Positions 1 through 7,904 of a stretch of 64,000 bases of DNA are shown piece by piece. Position 1 is the first letter of the stretch; every line of letters begins with the position of its first letter. The DNA is from Gammaproteobacteria bacterium (GTDB taxonomy: Bacteria; Pseudomonadota; Gammaproteobacteria; Pseudomonadales; Azotimanducaceae): contig JAPOVV010000016.1 in assembly GCA_026707945.1 (NCBI GenBank), positions 124,001-188,000 of the forward strand, read 5' to 3'. Below the pieces are notes generated by a model that made no database searches, had not been told where the DNA came from, and was given only the letters and a program-made list of their open reading frames with translations. A program made the position numbers and the translations under genes.

Positions 1-725
1 ATCAATTACACGGCGGACGTCGAGGATTTGCTAACCGTCTATGGTCAGGTACTCAGAACGGAAATTCCGTGCAGTTTGAGTTAACGAGCGCTGACGGAGA
101 TTCGGGTTTCCCCGGTGAAGTAGCTGTTCTTGCGAAGTACACCCTAAATGATCGCGTACTACGGCTGGACTTGACTGCCACAACATCGAAGGCTACACCG
201 ATCAGCTTGACGGCACACCACTATTTCAATCTAAGTAACGTTCACGGTACCTACGTAAGTGACCATGAAATTTCGATCAACGCTGATCACTACCTTCCTG
301 TGTCCGATGAATTGACACAACTCGGCCTAATCGCGGACGTAACCAACACGCCATTTGACTTGAGGAGCAGAAATCGGCTGGGAAAACAATTGCACAAAGA
401 ACATCCGCAGCTCGAACTAGCGGATGGGTTCGACCACACATTCGTACTTAACGATTCGGGGTTTCGCGACGCAGCACACATCTACGATCCCGACTCTGGC
501 CGATATTGCAAAGTTCGAACCGACCAACCCGGCATACAGTTCTACACCGCAAATACGCTTGATGCACCTGGAAAAAATGGCGTACACTATCGCACGCACC
601 GAGCGCTGTGCCTAGAAACACAGCAGTTTCCAGACGCTCCCAATCACCCTAACTATCCGGATGCTATATTGCGTCCTGGCGAGATCTGGACAGGTGTAAC
701 GGAGTACGAGTTTGGGTTCGCCTAG
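1..725 (+). CDS. galM: Aldose 1-epimerase (galactose mutarotase), 3' part
   Basis: Interconverts the alpha and beta anomers of aldoses such as galactose. The reading frame is open from base 3, so the gene starts outside the window; the GTG at 69 is internal. Family signatures are visible: LHGG followed by GF at the left edge, TAHHYFNLS (first catalytic His), GFDHTFVL (second conserved His) and LCLETQQFPDAPN near the end (catalytic Glu), then the usual EYEFGF-type C-terminus. The last 240 or so residues are present and intact. A hairpin follows the stop codon. Identification is secure; the upstream neighbours are unknown. Confidence 0.93.
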   Translation, partial: QLHGGRRGFANRLWSGTQNGNSVQFELTSADGDSGFPGEVAVLAKYTLNDRVLRLDLTATTSKATPISLTAHHYFNLSNVHGTYVSDHEISINADHYLPVSDELTQLGLIADVTNTPFDLRSRNRLGKQLHKEHPQLELADGFDHTFVLNDSGFRDAAHIYDPDSGRYCKVRTDQPGIQFYTANTLDAPGKNGVHYRTHRALCLETQQFPDAPNHPNYPDAILRPGEIWTGVTEYEFGFA

Positions 726-727
726 CC

Positions 728-750
728 GAGACTCTTCCGAAGTCTCTATT
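728..750 (+). terminator. Probable terminator after galM
   Basis: A perfect 6-bp stem (GAGACT at 728-733, AGTCTC at 741-746) with a 7-nt loop is followed by TATTTAAA, three bases after the galM stop codon. The T-run is weak, so termination is an inference from position and structure. Confidence 0.4.
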
Positions 751-1133
751 TAAACATCAACTTTGTGTAACACTTACTCGAGTTTGTATCGAACACCGTC
801 GTTTGCGTATCGGCTCTAACGGTTCCTAAATTGATGAGTGGCAACCTATCGTTCGTAGACATCAGTTGAAATATTTCCCCACCAATGTCGTAGGATTCAT
901 CAAAGCGGAACATGTCTAAACTTTCATCGCCTTGCTGTGGCAACTGATCGACACTTTAGGCTAAATCGCGCCCACAAATTGACTGGTACGATTCAACAGA
1001 AATCACTTCTTGACGGTATTCTTTGCAAGCGCAAGCAGAACCTGAAAAATGATCATGTCGCCAATAGTTAGTGCACCTAACCTTACTGTAATCAATTAGA
1101 GTCGTGTTCTTACGTATACCGAAGGAGTTCCGA
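751..1133. other. Intergenic stretch without a supportable gene
   Basis: About 380 bases separate galM from the next credible start codon. Two minus-strand ORFs (956-1201 and 746-943) lie in the same frame and are split by a single TAA. Neither has a recognisable domain or ribosome binding site, and the first overlaps the glycine-rich gene. They could be a decayed gene or chance. The promoter of the downstream cassette presumably lies here, but I cannot point to a convincing one. Confidence 0.4.
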
Positions 1134-1352
1134 TTGCCAACTCCTGCGTTCATCCGAATTGACGAATCCATTGAATTTACATGGCCTTGGTCGGCTACCA
1201 AAGGCTTACTGGTTGTTACTGGCGCCTCTGGTGGTGGCGGTGGCGGAATCGGAGGTCAGGGTTATGAGGAAGGTCAAGAAGGTGGTGACGGACCAAATGG
1301 CTTCGTTATATTCGTACCGTTGGGTCTAGATAGCGATGGTGAAGAGCAATGA
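1134..1352 (+). CDS. Small glycine-rich protein, first gene of unknown three-gene cassette
   Basis: About 72 residues. I chose the TTG at 1134 because AAGGAG (1122-1127) lies six bases before it; an in-frame GTG at 1104 would add ten residues but has no such site. A short beta-rich N-terminus (FIRIDESIEFTW) leads into a Gly run (GASGGGGGGIGGQGYEEG) and ends in a hydrophobic strand (GFVIFVPLG). This pattern recalls glycine-rich loops of phage tail tip or fibre proteins, but the protein is too short to assign. Its stop overlaps the next start (ATGA at 1349-1352), so the two are translationally coupled. Confidence 0.6.
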   Translation: MPTPAFIRIDESIEFTWPWSATKGLLVVTGASGGGGGGIGGQGYEEGQEGGDGPNGFVIFVPLGLDSDGEEQ

Positions 1353-1954
1353 ATTTGCGTCGTGCGGAATCGGGACTAGCTAGCAAGTTGGATAACTTTC
1401 AACTCGCATTTCAGAAAAAACTGACTAATGTGCGGGGCGATGGTTACTTGGCGATTGAAACAGGATCACGCCCAGCTTGCATGGTCTGGCATGAATCCGA
1501 CACCGATTTGAATGATGTCGACACTACAACGGACCCATCGGCTAGTGCGCAGACACTTCAGCCTATGCCATTCCCCGCTACTACAAAGACAAAGCGAAGG
1601 GGGATACAGGAGTATGAATCACGATTGGCATACCTGCGTGATGAGGCCGAAGACGACGATTGTGTGATTAATCCCCATTCTGAGACTGACTTCAGACATT
1701 TCATCGAGTCGCGACCTCGACTGCGAAAAGGTGACCTAGTGCTCATGGACAACGGGAACTTACGAGCCATATGGGAGAGTTATGACGGGGCTCAATTGGG
1801 TCTTCAGTTCCTAGGCGGCGGCTCTGTCCAGTTTGTAGTTTTTACACAACGACCGAGTGGAAATCAAATTTCTCGTGTTACCGGTCGTGATTCGATGACG
1901 GGTCTAGAGCAGCTCATTCGTGCGCTTGATGTACAGTCACTACTTTTCGAATGA
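1349..1954 (+). CDS. Conserved hypothetical protein, second gene of cassette
   Basis: 201 residues, no signal peptide, no membrane segment. The N-terminal third is a charged region (KLDNFQLAFQKKL) followed by a low-complexity acidic and Thr/Ser stretch. The C-terminal 75 residues look like a compact beta-rich domain: KGDLVLMDNGNLRAIW, then LGLQFLGGGSVQFVVF, then SRVTGRD and a short helix. I have the impression of having seen this C-terminal pattern (GNLRAxW with VQxVxF) in other bacterial hypothetical proteins, but I can attach no function. Its start overlaps the previous stop by four bases and its stop overlaps the next start (ATGA at 1951-1954), so all three genes form one coupled operon. 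Confidence 0.75.
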   Translation: MNLRRAESGLASKLDNFQLAFQKKLTNVRGDGYLAIETGSRPACMVWHESDTDLNDVDTTTDPSASAQTLQPMPFPATTKTKRRGIQEYESRLAYLRDEAEDDDCVINPHSETDFRHFIESRPRLRKGDLVLMDNGNLRAIWESYDGAQLGLQFLGGGSVQFVVFTQRPSGNQISRVTGRDSMTGLEQLIRALDVQSLLFE

Positions 1955-2397
1955 CGGGTTACGATCTACCCGAACGCGACCAAATCGTTCGATACATCAA
2001 ACCAAGAATGATCAAGCAGAACGGGAATGCTGACGGTTCAAGTTTCACGCTACGCACCGATATGCAGAATGAAACTGGTCTCCCGGTCAATTGGTTAGAA
2101 GTGTTGGGGTCTGATCGAAGTAACCAGCTATCCGAAGTTCGACGACTATCGCGCCTTGAACTTAGAAGAAATGGACGATTTGCTGAACTGAACGTTGGTG
2201 AAGTTATCCGTCGAGTTGCCCACGAGCTAGACACACTGCGGATCATGCACGTTCCACTTACCGAGTCAGAGGGCTTTCCTGCGGATTCATCGCACGCGTT
2301 GATATCCGGTTTGCCGCCTGGAGAATCTGATCATGCGTTGCTTGTCGGCGATCTGATAGCGAGATGTGTCGTATCAATGCACCCAGCGAAGGACTAA
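1951..2397 (+). CDS. Conserved hypothetical protein, third gene of cassette
   Basis: 148 residues, soluble, no recognisable catalytic motif. Notable segments are IVRYIKP near the start, LPVNWLEVLG in the middle, then an Arg-rich helix (EVRRLSRLELRRNGRFAELNVGEV) and HVPLTESEGFPADSSHA. The protein ends in a likely helix (LLVGDLIARCVVSMHP). It overlaps the preceding gene by four bases and is the last gene before a 160-bp gap to the convergent adenine deaminase gene. Coupling with two other unknown proteins argues for a shared pathway or complex, which is inference only. Confidence 0.75.
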   Translation: MTGYDLPERDQIVRYIKPRMIKQNGNADGSSFTLRTDMQNETGLPVNWLEVLGSDRSNQLSEVRRLSRLELRRNGRFAELNVGEVIRRVAHELDTLRIMHVPLTESEGFPADSSHALISGLPPGESDHALLVGDLIARCVVSMHPAKD

Positions 2398-2561
2398 TCT
2401 CTATGTCATATATCTAAGTCGAAGAAACGAGATACTTCGTCACCTATTCTGATTGCAGAAACTTAACTTGGAACTTGAAGCTCTATCGGATTCGGATTCT
2501 GAGCAAAAGACCGAGTCATTCGAACAATGGGATTTAGTAACCTGCCGAATAACGCGCCGAA

Positions 2562-3518
2562 TTAGAACGACGCGTCGTGCGCGTTCTGAACCAGTTCGCG
2601 TACGTCGGCAGTTGACAGATTCAATGCCTTAATTATCTCTTCAAAATTCTCATTGAGGTACCCGCCAAAGTAAGCGGGATCGTCGGAATTAACGGTCGCC
2701 TTGATCCCTGCATCGAGGAATCGTTTCAACTGGTGATTGCGAAGGTCATCTACGACGCATAACCGCAGATTCGACAACGGACACATCGTTAGAGGGATCT
2801 GATCACGCGCAAGTCGTTGCACGAGCACGGGATCCTCAATGGCCCGATTGCCGTGATCAATACGTTCAGCACCTAAGTCATCTAGCGCACCCCAAACGTA
2901 TTCCGGCGGTCCTTCCTCACCCGCATGCGCGACTGTGTGTAGCCCCAATTCGCGTGCTCGATCGAACAACTTTCTAAAGTTCTCCGGAGGATAACCGACC
3001 TCTGCAGACGCTAACCCGATACCGACAATGTTGTCGTAATACGGTTCTAGATCATCGAGACTCTTAAGCGCTTCACTTTCCGATAAGTGCCGCAAGAACG
3101 TTGGAATCAGTAACAGCTCAACACCACGTTCTTTCCAGACTTCTGCGGCGCGAATGCAACCACCTACGATCGCTTCAAGTGGCGTTCCAGTCATCGAAGT
3201 TCCTGCCTGCGCTTCGATAAACACCTCGGCATGAATGATGTTCTCTGCCTTTGCATGTTGGCAGTAGTCGTTCGCTAGATCTTCGTAATCCTCTACGGTA
3301 GCTAGACTATTGAACCCAACCAGGTAAATTTTGATGAAATCCAGTAGATCGGTAAATTCGTACTTCGCACGAAGTTCTTCGATCGTGTCATATGGCAGGT
3401 CTCGACCGTTTCTAGCTATGAACTTGAAGATGAGCTCTGGTTGAAGTGCACCCTCTAGGTGCATGTGGAGCTCCGCTTTAGGAAGCGACTTTGCGAGCTC
3501 GATCGCTTCTTCGTGCAT
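2562..3518 (-). CDS. Adenine deaminase (adenosine deaminase superfamily)
   Basis: 318 residues. A zinc hydrolase predicted to convert adenine to hypoxanthine in purine salvage. Metal and active-site motifs are present in order: H18-x-H20 in AELHMHLEG, VAHAGEEGPPEY (third His plus catalytic Glu), ERIDHGNRA (active-site His) and VNSDDPAYFGGY (metal Asp pair). The SDDPAYFGGY and CPLSNLRLCVV signatures are those of the adenine deaminase branch (yeast Aah1 and bacterial homologues) rather than classical adenosine deaminases. Adenosine cannot be excluded as substrate without a phylogeny. It lies 12 bp downstream of the VOC gene on the same strand, so they probably share a transcript. Confidence 0.9.
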   Translation of the reverse strand: MHEEAIELAKSLPKAELHMHLEGALQPELIFKFIARNGRDLPYDTIEELRAKYEFTDLLDFIKIYLVGFNSLATVEDYEDLANDYCQHAKAENIIHAEVFIEAQAGTSMTGTPLEAIVGGCIRAAEVWKERGVELLLIPTFLRHLSESEALKSLDDLEPYYDNIVGIGLASAEVGYPPENFRKLFDRARELGLHTVAHAGEEGPPEYVWGALDDLGAERIDHGNRAIEDPVLVQRLARDQIPLTMCPLSNLRLCVVDDLRNHQLKRFLDAGIKATVNSDDPAYFGGYLNENFEEIIKALNLSTADVRELVQNAHDASF

Positions 3519-3530
3519 GTATCGGTCGTC

Positions 3531-3926
3531 CTAGCTCGCTGGCGCTTTGCGCTGCGCAAGCGCGATTAAGTTGTCACTTGGGTCTTTCAGGAAAGCCATG
3601 TACTCCGACTCTCCCGCTGTTCCAAATGTTCCGTCTGCGTCGTGATGGATCGCGTGCGGTTCACCAACGACTTCTATGCCCTTAGTCTTAGCTTCGGCCA
3701 CCGCATCATCGATGTCTTCGACGTATAGATAGATAACGCTACCACTTACGCTGCCTTCTCCTTGTTCAAGCATAAGGCGAGTTCCAGTAAGATCGAGGAA
3801 AGCGAGCTTTACACCTTGATCAAAACGTGCCGTTAATGGTAGTCCCAGAATTTCATGATAGAAACTAACTGCCGCATCAAGGTCACGAACCGTCAAACTA
3901 ACTTGATGAAGCGACTTGACCTTCAT
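3531..3926 (-). CDS. VOC-family (glyoxalase/bleomycin resistance/dioxygenase fold) protein
   Basis: 131 residues from the ATG at 3926; a TTG at 3938 would add four residues. Two beta-alpha-beta-beta-beta repeats typical of the vicinal oxygen chelate fold are visible: LHQVSLTVRDLDAAVSFYHEILGLPL at the start with the first metal His, then LMLEQGE, VIYLYVEDIDDAVAEAKTKGI, and a C-terminal FLKDPSDNLIAL that normally supplies the last metal Glu or its equivalent. Substrate is not predictable. It is followed closely by adenine deaminase and preceded by an LLM oxidoreductase gene on the same strand. Confidence 0.85.
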   Translation of the reverse strand: MKVKSLHQVSLTVRDLDAAVSFYHEILGLPLTARFDQGVKLAFLDLTGTRLMLEQGEGSVSGSVIYLYVEDIDDAVAEAKTKGIEVVGEPHAIHHDADGTFGTAGESEYMAFLKDPSDNLIALAQRKAPAS

Positions 3927-3958
3927 ACCATCATTCAATGCAAATTCGATGCAAATAC

Positions 3959-4963
3959 TCAGCTTGTAAGCGCATTGAAGAACTCTTCGCGATGCGCTTG
4001 AGGTATCGTATCGTATGCGACCGATGTTCGATCAATCAGGTCGCCGTAACGACGCTTCAACTCACCTGCAAGGTTTTGAGGTTCATCGATGACAGCAAAC
4101 TCGCTCAAGATGTCATCCGTAATGAGGTTCCCCATCTCTTGCCATCTTCCTTGCTTCGACATCGAATTTAGCTCACCTTGTAGCTCGCCTGCACCGATGC
4201 TATCCAATACCCCTTTATAGGCCGGTGTAGAGCCGTAAAACGCGACTTGCTGACGCGTTGCACCCTTCGCACGTTCCAAACCCTTCTCATCGTCTGCTGT
4301 GACAACAAAACAGGGATAGCTGATTTCGAAATCCTCTCGATTCTTCCCTGCCTTCGCCCAGCCTTTCTCAAGCGCTGGAATGGTCGTTTCACGCAGATAC
4401 TTCTGGGTCGTAAATGGGTGAACGATCATGCCATCGGCTACTTCCGCAGCGACTTCAGTCATTAATGGTCCAACTGCAGCTAAGAAAACTCTTGGTGCGC
4501 CGAATTCGGTATTGGAAGGCGTGAAGAACGGTGTCATCAGAGTATGCGTGTAGAACTTGCCGACAAAACTCAACGGCTCGTTGTCGTACCAATTCGCCCA
4601 AATAGCACGCAATGCGAGAATGAACTCTCTCATGCGAGGCGCCGGATGCGACCAAGGCATACTAAAGCGCTTCGTGATGTGAGCTCGAATTTGGGATCCT
4701 AACCCAAGCACAAACCGCCCTTTCGATACGGCGTTTAGATCATGCGCAATCGGCGCAAGCACCATGGGTGTGCGAGCAAACGCCACGACGATACTCGTGA
4801 TCAAGTCAACGTTCGATGTGTGCAATGCCGCCTGAGCAAGCGGTAAGAACGGGTCGTGTCCGGTTTCGGCCGTCTGAAGACCCGTGTAACCGACCGCTTC
4901 CATGCGCGCCGCATGTTCTCCTACACCGCTGAGATCAAAACCAATGCTGGTGTCAACTTTCAT
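3959..4963 (-). CDS. F420/flavin-dependent LLM-class oxidoreductase (TIGR03617-like)
   Basis: 334 residues with a luciferase-like TIM barrel. The start MKVDTSIGFDLSGVGEHAARME, the TAETGHDPFLPL segment, FVLGLGSQIRAHI and VFLAAVGPLMTEVAAEVADGMIVHPFTT closely match the LLM subfamily catalogued as TIGR03617. That family is predicted to use reduced F420 or FMN. Its reaction is unknown. It is one of three LLM proteins in the window (with 5623-6630 and 14073-15065), none accompanied by F420 biosynthesis genes here. ATG start, minus-strand cluster with VOC and adenine deaminase genes downstream. Confidence 0.9.
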   Translation of the reverse strand: MKVDTSIGFDLSGVGEHAARMEAVGYTGLQTAETGHDPFLPLAQAALHTSNVDLITSIVVAFARTPMVLAPIAHDLNAVSKGRFVLGLGSQIRAHITKRFSMPWSHPAPRMREFILALRAIWANWYDNEPLSFVGKFYTHTLMTPFFTPSNTEFGAPRVFLAAVGPLMTEVAAEVADGMIVHPFTTQKYLRETTIPALEKGWAKAGKNREDFEISYPCFVVTADDEKGLERAKGATRQQVAFYGSTPAYKGVLDSIGAGELQGELNSMSKQGRWQEMGNLITDDILSEFAVIDEPQNLAGELKRRYGDLIDRTSVAYDTIPQAHREEFFNALTS

Positions 4964-4993
4964 AGTGATATTCCTTGATGATGATTGCCAAAT

Positions 4994-5617
4994 TTAGTCG
5001 CGAGAGGTGCAGATCCCTTCGATACTGTCACTGCCATCGCGAAAGTGATATACATGTGTCGCGTTTCCGCACGATTCCACCATGTGGACCACGCCATTTG
5101 GGATTCGCAACTGTAATTTTTGTTGATCGGTTAGTCCAATCAGAAGATCCAAGAGTACTCTCGTCGTGATCCCATGCGTCACAAACGCAACCCGAGAATC
5201 ACTATTGTCAGTAACCGCATTGAGCACCTTCGAGATGCGCGGTTTCATATCGCTGATCGACTCACCAGCCGGTGGTGAAAACCTTTCATTGTCTTGACGC
5301 CACTGACGGTATTCCACTTGCCATTCCTGCTGAATATCTTCAACACGTTGACCTTCCCATTGCCCCATGTTGCATTCGCGAAGGTCTGCGTCGAATCGCA
5401 TATCCACATCGCATTGTTCTCGAATGAGCGCTAACGTCTGGCGTACGCGGCCAAGATCCGACGCGTATATTCGAGACACGTTTTCACGGTTCAGCAGCTG
5501 ACCGTGTTGACGGGCTTGCTGCTCTCCTAAGGTCGTCAGCGCGGAATCTCCCCAGCCTTGCATCCGTCGTTCAACATTCCACTGGGTTTCGCCGTGACGC
5601 GCTAGGTATATCCGCAC
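4994..5617 (-). CDS. Histidine phosphatase (phosphoglycerate-mutase-like) family protein
   Basis: About 207 residues. The catalytic LARHGETQWN motif (phospho-accepting His) is at the N-terminus, RMQGWGDSALTTLGEQQA follows, and VAFVTHGITTR supplies the second catalytic His. This organisation matches small broad-specificity phosphatases such as CobC, GpmB or PhoE-like enzymes. An earlier TTG at 5641 would overlap the upstream LLM gene by 19 bases. I prefer the GTG at 5617, which puts six residues before RHGE and leaves a 5-bp gap. Substrate unknown. Confidence 0.85.
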   Translation of the reverse strand: MRIYLARHGETQWNVERRMQGWGDSALTTLGEQQARQHGQLLNRENVSRIYASDLGRVRQTLALIREQCDVDMRFDADLRECNMGQWEGQRVEDIQQEWQVEYRQWRQDNERFSPPAGESISDMKPRISKVLNAVTDNSDSRVAFVTHGITTRVLLDLLIGLTDQQKLQLRIPNGVVHMVESCGNATHVYHFRDGSDSIEGICTSRD

Positions 5618-5622
5618 GTACG

Positions 5623-6630
5623 TTAGTCGAATCGGAAGCAATCTTGTGTGAATGCATCAAAGGTCACGAATGCTTCGTCGAGACTCAATTTTCCGACAGG
5701 TGCGATGATGCTCGTAGTAATACCTTCGTCCGCATGCTGCTTTATTCGCGTACGGACTTCCTCAGGTGTGCCGATCACGCCGATTGAGTCAACAAGGTCG
5801 TCGTGGAAAGCGGCTGCTGTTCGAGCCCGGTCACGCGTAAGCCAACCCTCAAGCAACTCCTTCGCCTCGTCTGGATATCCGCACCAAGCAAGGAAATTGT
5901 TGTACACCGGATTTCCAAAATATGGTACAAACCAGCGACGGAAATACTCAAGCGCTGCTTCCTTATCGTCCGATACGATCGTCGCAAACCGATTGACGAT
6001 TTCCACATCCTCAAGTCGCTTACCAGCACGTTTTGCACCAATCTCAACGTGTTCGAGCATCTTTGGCAGTGCGGTACGTGGCCATAGATTAAAAATCACC
6101 CCGTCGCCGAACTCCGCTGCCATCTCGATCATCTTCGGACGCAATGCAGCGAGGTAAATAGGGACTACCGGCTCCGAAGGATCTTGCGAGTAGCCTCTGC
6201 TGTACACCGTATCCATTTCTGTAAAGTCCGACTTCACGCCTCGCATCATGCTGCGGACGAGTATGGCGGTTTCTTTTACCCGGGTTAGCGGTTTTTCGAG
6301 TTTAATGCCATTGAAGGCTTGCAATATTGCCTCACTAGAGGAACCCAAACCCAAGACAAACCGACCTGGTAACGCTTGCCCGAGAATGTCTGCAGAAGCC
6401 GCCAATACCGTCGGCGACCGTGTGTATACAGGCACAATCGCCATTCCAATTCGAAGTGTTTTCGTGTACGGTGCAATGGCCGCGGCGGTGGTTAAACCAT
6501 CAGGCGCCCCCGGATCTGCAAACCATCCGTCATCGAAACCGTTCTCCTCAGCCCATTGAACAACCTTGATGGTGTCCTGTAGCGACTGATTGATCGGAAG
6601 CGTCACTGCTATGCGTTTTTTAAATCTCAA
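5623..6630 (-). CDS. LLM-class flavin/F420-dependent oxidoreductase
   Basis: 335 residues with a bacterial-luciferase-like barrel. Start is TTG at 6630, giving MRFKKRIAVTLPINQS, the usual first strand. Hallmarks are WAEENGFDDGWFADP, LRIGMAIVPVYTRSPTVLA, GRFVLGLGSSSE and VPIYLAALRPKMIEMAAEFGDGVIFNLWP. The N-terminal GWFADPGAPDGLTTAAAIA segment is typical of F420-dependent members, but FMN cannot be excluded. It is only distantly similar to the LLM protein at 3959-4963. Probably the first gene of the minus-strand cluster. Confidence 0.88.
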   Translation of the reverse strand: MRFKKRIAVTLPINQSLQDTIKVVQWAEENGFDDGWFADPGAPDGLTTAAAIAPYTKTLRIGMAIVPVYTRSPTVLAASADILGQALPGRFVLGLGSSSEAILQAFNGIKLEKPLTRVKETAILVRSMMRGVKSDFTEMDTVYSRGYSQDPSEPVVPIYLAALRPKMIEMAAEFGDGVIFNLWPRTALPKMLEHVEIGAKRAGKRLEDVEIVNRFATIVSDDKEAALEYFRRWFVPYFGNPVYNNFLAWCGYPDEAKELLEGWLTRDRARTAAAFHDDLVDSIGVIGTPEEVRTRIKQHADEGITTSIIAPVGKLSLDEAFVTFDAFTQDCFRFD

Positions 6631-6801
6631 AATCTGGGAACCGATTGCGATCTGAGCCGAGAGTCTTGTGGCGCTGACTCACGTACCTTTATGAACAAGC
6701 ATGCCGCTACCATCAGTTTGCCACGGCGGCCGGCATTGAGGCGGCAGAATTTTAGAAGGCTGGTATCTGTCGCTTATCTTCATACCGATGCTCCTATCGC
6801 T

Positions 6802-6820
6802 TGAAGACGGTCTGTCTTCA
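6802..6820. repeat. Perfect 7-bp inverted repeat in intergenic region
   Basis: TGAAGAC (6802-6808) and GTCTTCA (6814-6820) form a perfect stem with a 5-base loop. It lies between the divergent genes at 5623-6630 and 6913-7824, about 90 bases before the latter. There is no T-run, so an operator or RNA hairpin is more likely than a terminator. Confidence 0.35.
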
Positions 6821-6912
6821 GACGAGTGAGTAACTCAATCTCTGGTTTTTACGGTACTTTTTAGATACAGTTTATGATGAAGCTACGCGGGTTTACAGTG
6901 GAGCGACCGGTC

Positions 6913-7824
6913 GTGAAAAAACTAATGTGCCTATTGGCTTGCATGTGCACCATCGGTGCAATCAATGCACAAGAGATCGCGCCTCCGGATGTCTATCAGG
7001 CGGTTCGTCAGGCTTCACAAGATATTGAGCTAGTTCGCGAAGTGATGGGACGCCCGAAACTTGAAGCGGATGCGTGGGTCGTCGAGCACGCTGAACCGCG
7101 ACATGTCTACTATCAAGCGCAAACACTCTTTCGCAAAGTTGCCCGTCTGAATCGACAGCTCACGGGCGAAGCTAGCACAATGCCGCCGGTTCCTACTGGT
7201 GAAATCGAACCCCAGCATGTATTGCAGGTCATTCATGCCGCTCAAGAACGCGTCGAAGCTATACGCGGGGAACTAGGCATCAACTATCGGAGCGAATTAC
7301 CGGCCCGAGAGGCGGATCGCGAACCTAAGGACGTGTTCCGAGAAACTGTCCAACTCGGCCGTCAACTGAACCTCATGCTCGATCGACCGATTCAACCGCA
7401 AGATGTGTACGCACAACTAGAGTTGGCCGCGACCTACGTCGCAGGCGCGTTGACAACGGACGAGAGCGCACCTGTGTACGGAACACTACCGCCCTTCGAG
7501 CCGCACAAAGTCCCTGCGGATGTCTATCGTCGAGTCCTTGAGTGTTTAGGCATCGCGCAAGATATCGGCGAGCAAAATGGAATCAGTGTTTTGCAGTTAA
7601 ACCTGAGACGAGAATTGCGGCGTCGCGACATCATGCCATCAGATGTATACGACTTGGCTACGACCGTCCTCGCCGAGGTGGCGTATCTAACCTTGACACT
7701 CGATGCGGTCGATGTCGACGTTCCGCCGATTGAACGTCCTAAGCACATCTTTCCGTCGCACGTCTATCAATTGGTAGGCATGCTACAGGAAGAACTAGCG
7801 CGACTTGAGTCGCATTTACTGTGA
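6913..7824 (+). CDS. Exported protein with eight DVY repeats, function unknown
   Basis: 303 residues from the GTG at 6913; an ATG at 6874 would add 13 residues in front of the signal peptide. VKKLMCLLACMCTIGAINA is a good Sec signal, cleaved before QEI. The mature protein is eight degenerate repeats of about 35-45 residues. Each opens with a Pro-x-(D/H)-V-(Y/F/L) signature (PPDVY, EPRHVY, EPQHVL, EPKDVF, QPQDVY, VPADVY, MPSDVY, FPSHVY) and continues as one amphipathic helix. Linkers are rich in Pro and acidic residues. A periplasmic, mostly helical repeat protein is inferred. No catalytic motif is visible and it stands alone between divergent and convergent neighbours. Confidence 0.85.
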   Translation: MKKLMCLLACMCTIGAINAQEIAPPDVYQAVRQASQDIELVREVMGRPKLEADAWVVEHAEPRHVYYQAQTLFRKVARLNRQLTGEASTMPPVPTGEIEPQHVLQVIHAAQERVEAIRGELGINYRSELPAREADREPKDVFRETVQLGRQLNLMLDRPIQPQDVYAQLELAATYVAGALTTDESAPVYGTLPPFEPHKVPADVYRRVLECLGIAQDIGEQNGISVLQLNLRRELRRRDIMPSDVYDLATTVLAEVAYLTLTLDAVDVDVPPIERPKHIFPSHVYQLVGMLQEELARLESHLL

Positions 7825-7904
7825 CTTGACGAAACGAGCGAAATCAAGCGACGTTTAAAACAAAGAGCGAGACACGGCGACGACGTCGCTTCGCGACGAT
7901 GCAG

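Noticed and set aside
746-1201. Minus-strand ORFs 956-1201 and 746-943 in one frame
   Set aside because: They are split by a TAA, have no ribosome site or known domain, and the first overlaps the better supported glycine-rich gene. A decayed gene is possible but not supportable.
5642-6559. Long plus-strand ORFs opposite the LLM gene (for example 5648-6157)
   Set aside because: The minus-strand LLM protein is clearly real, and the plus-strand products lack any family resemblance.
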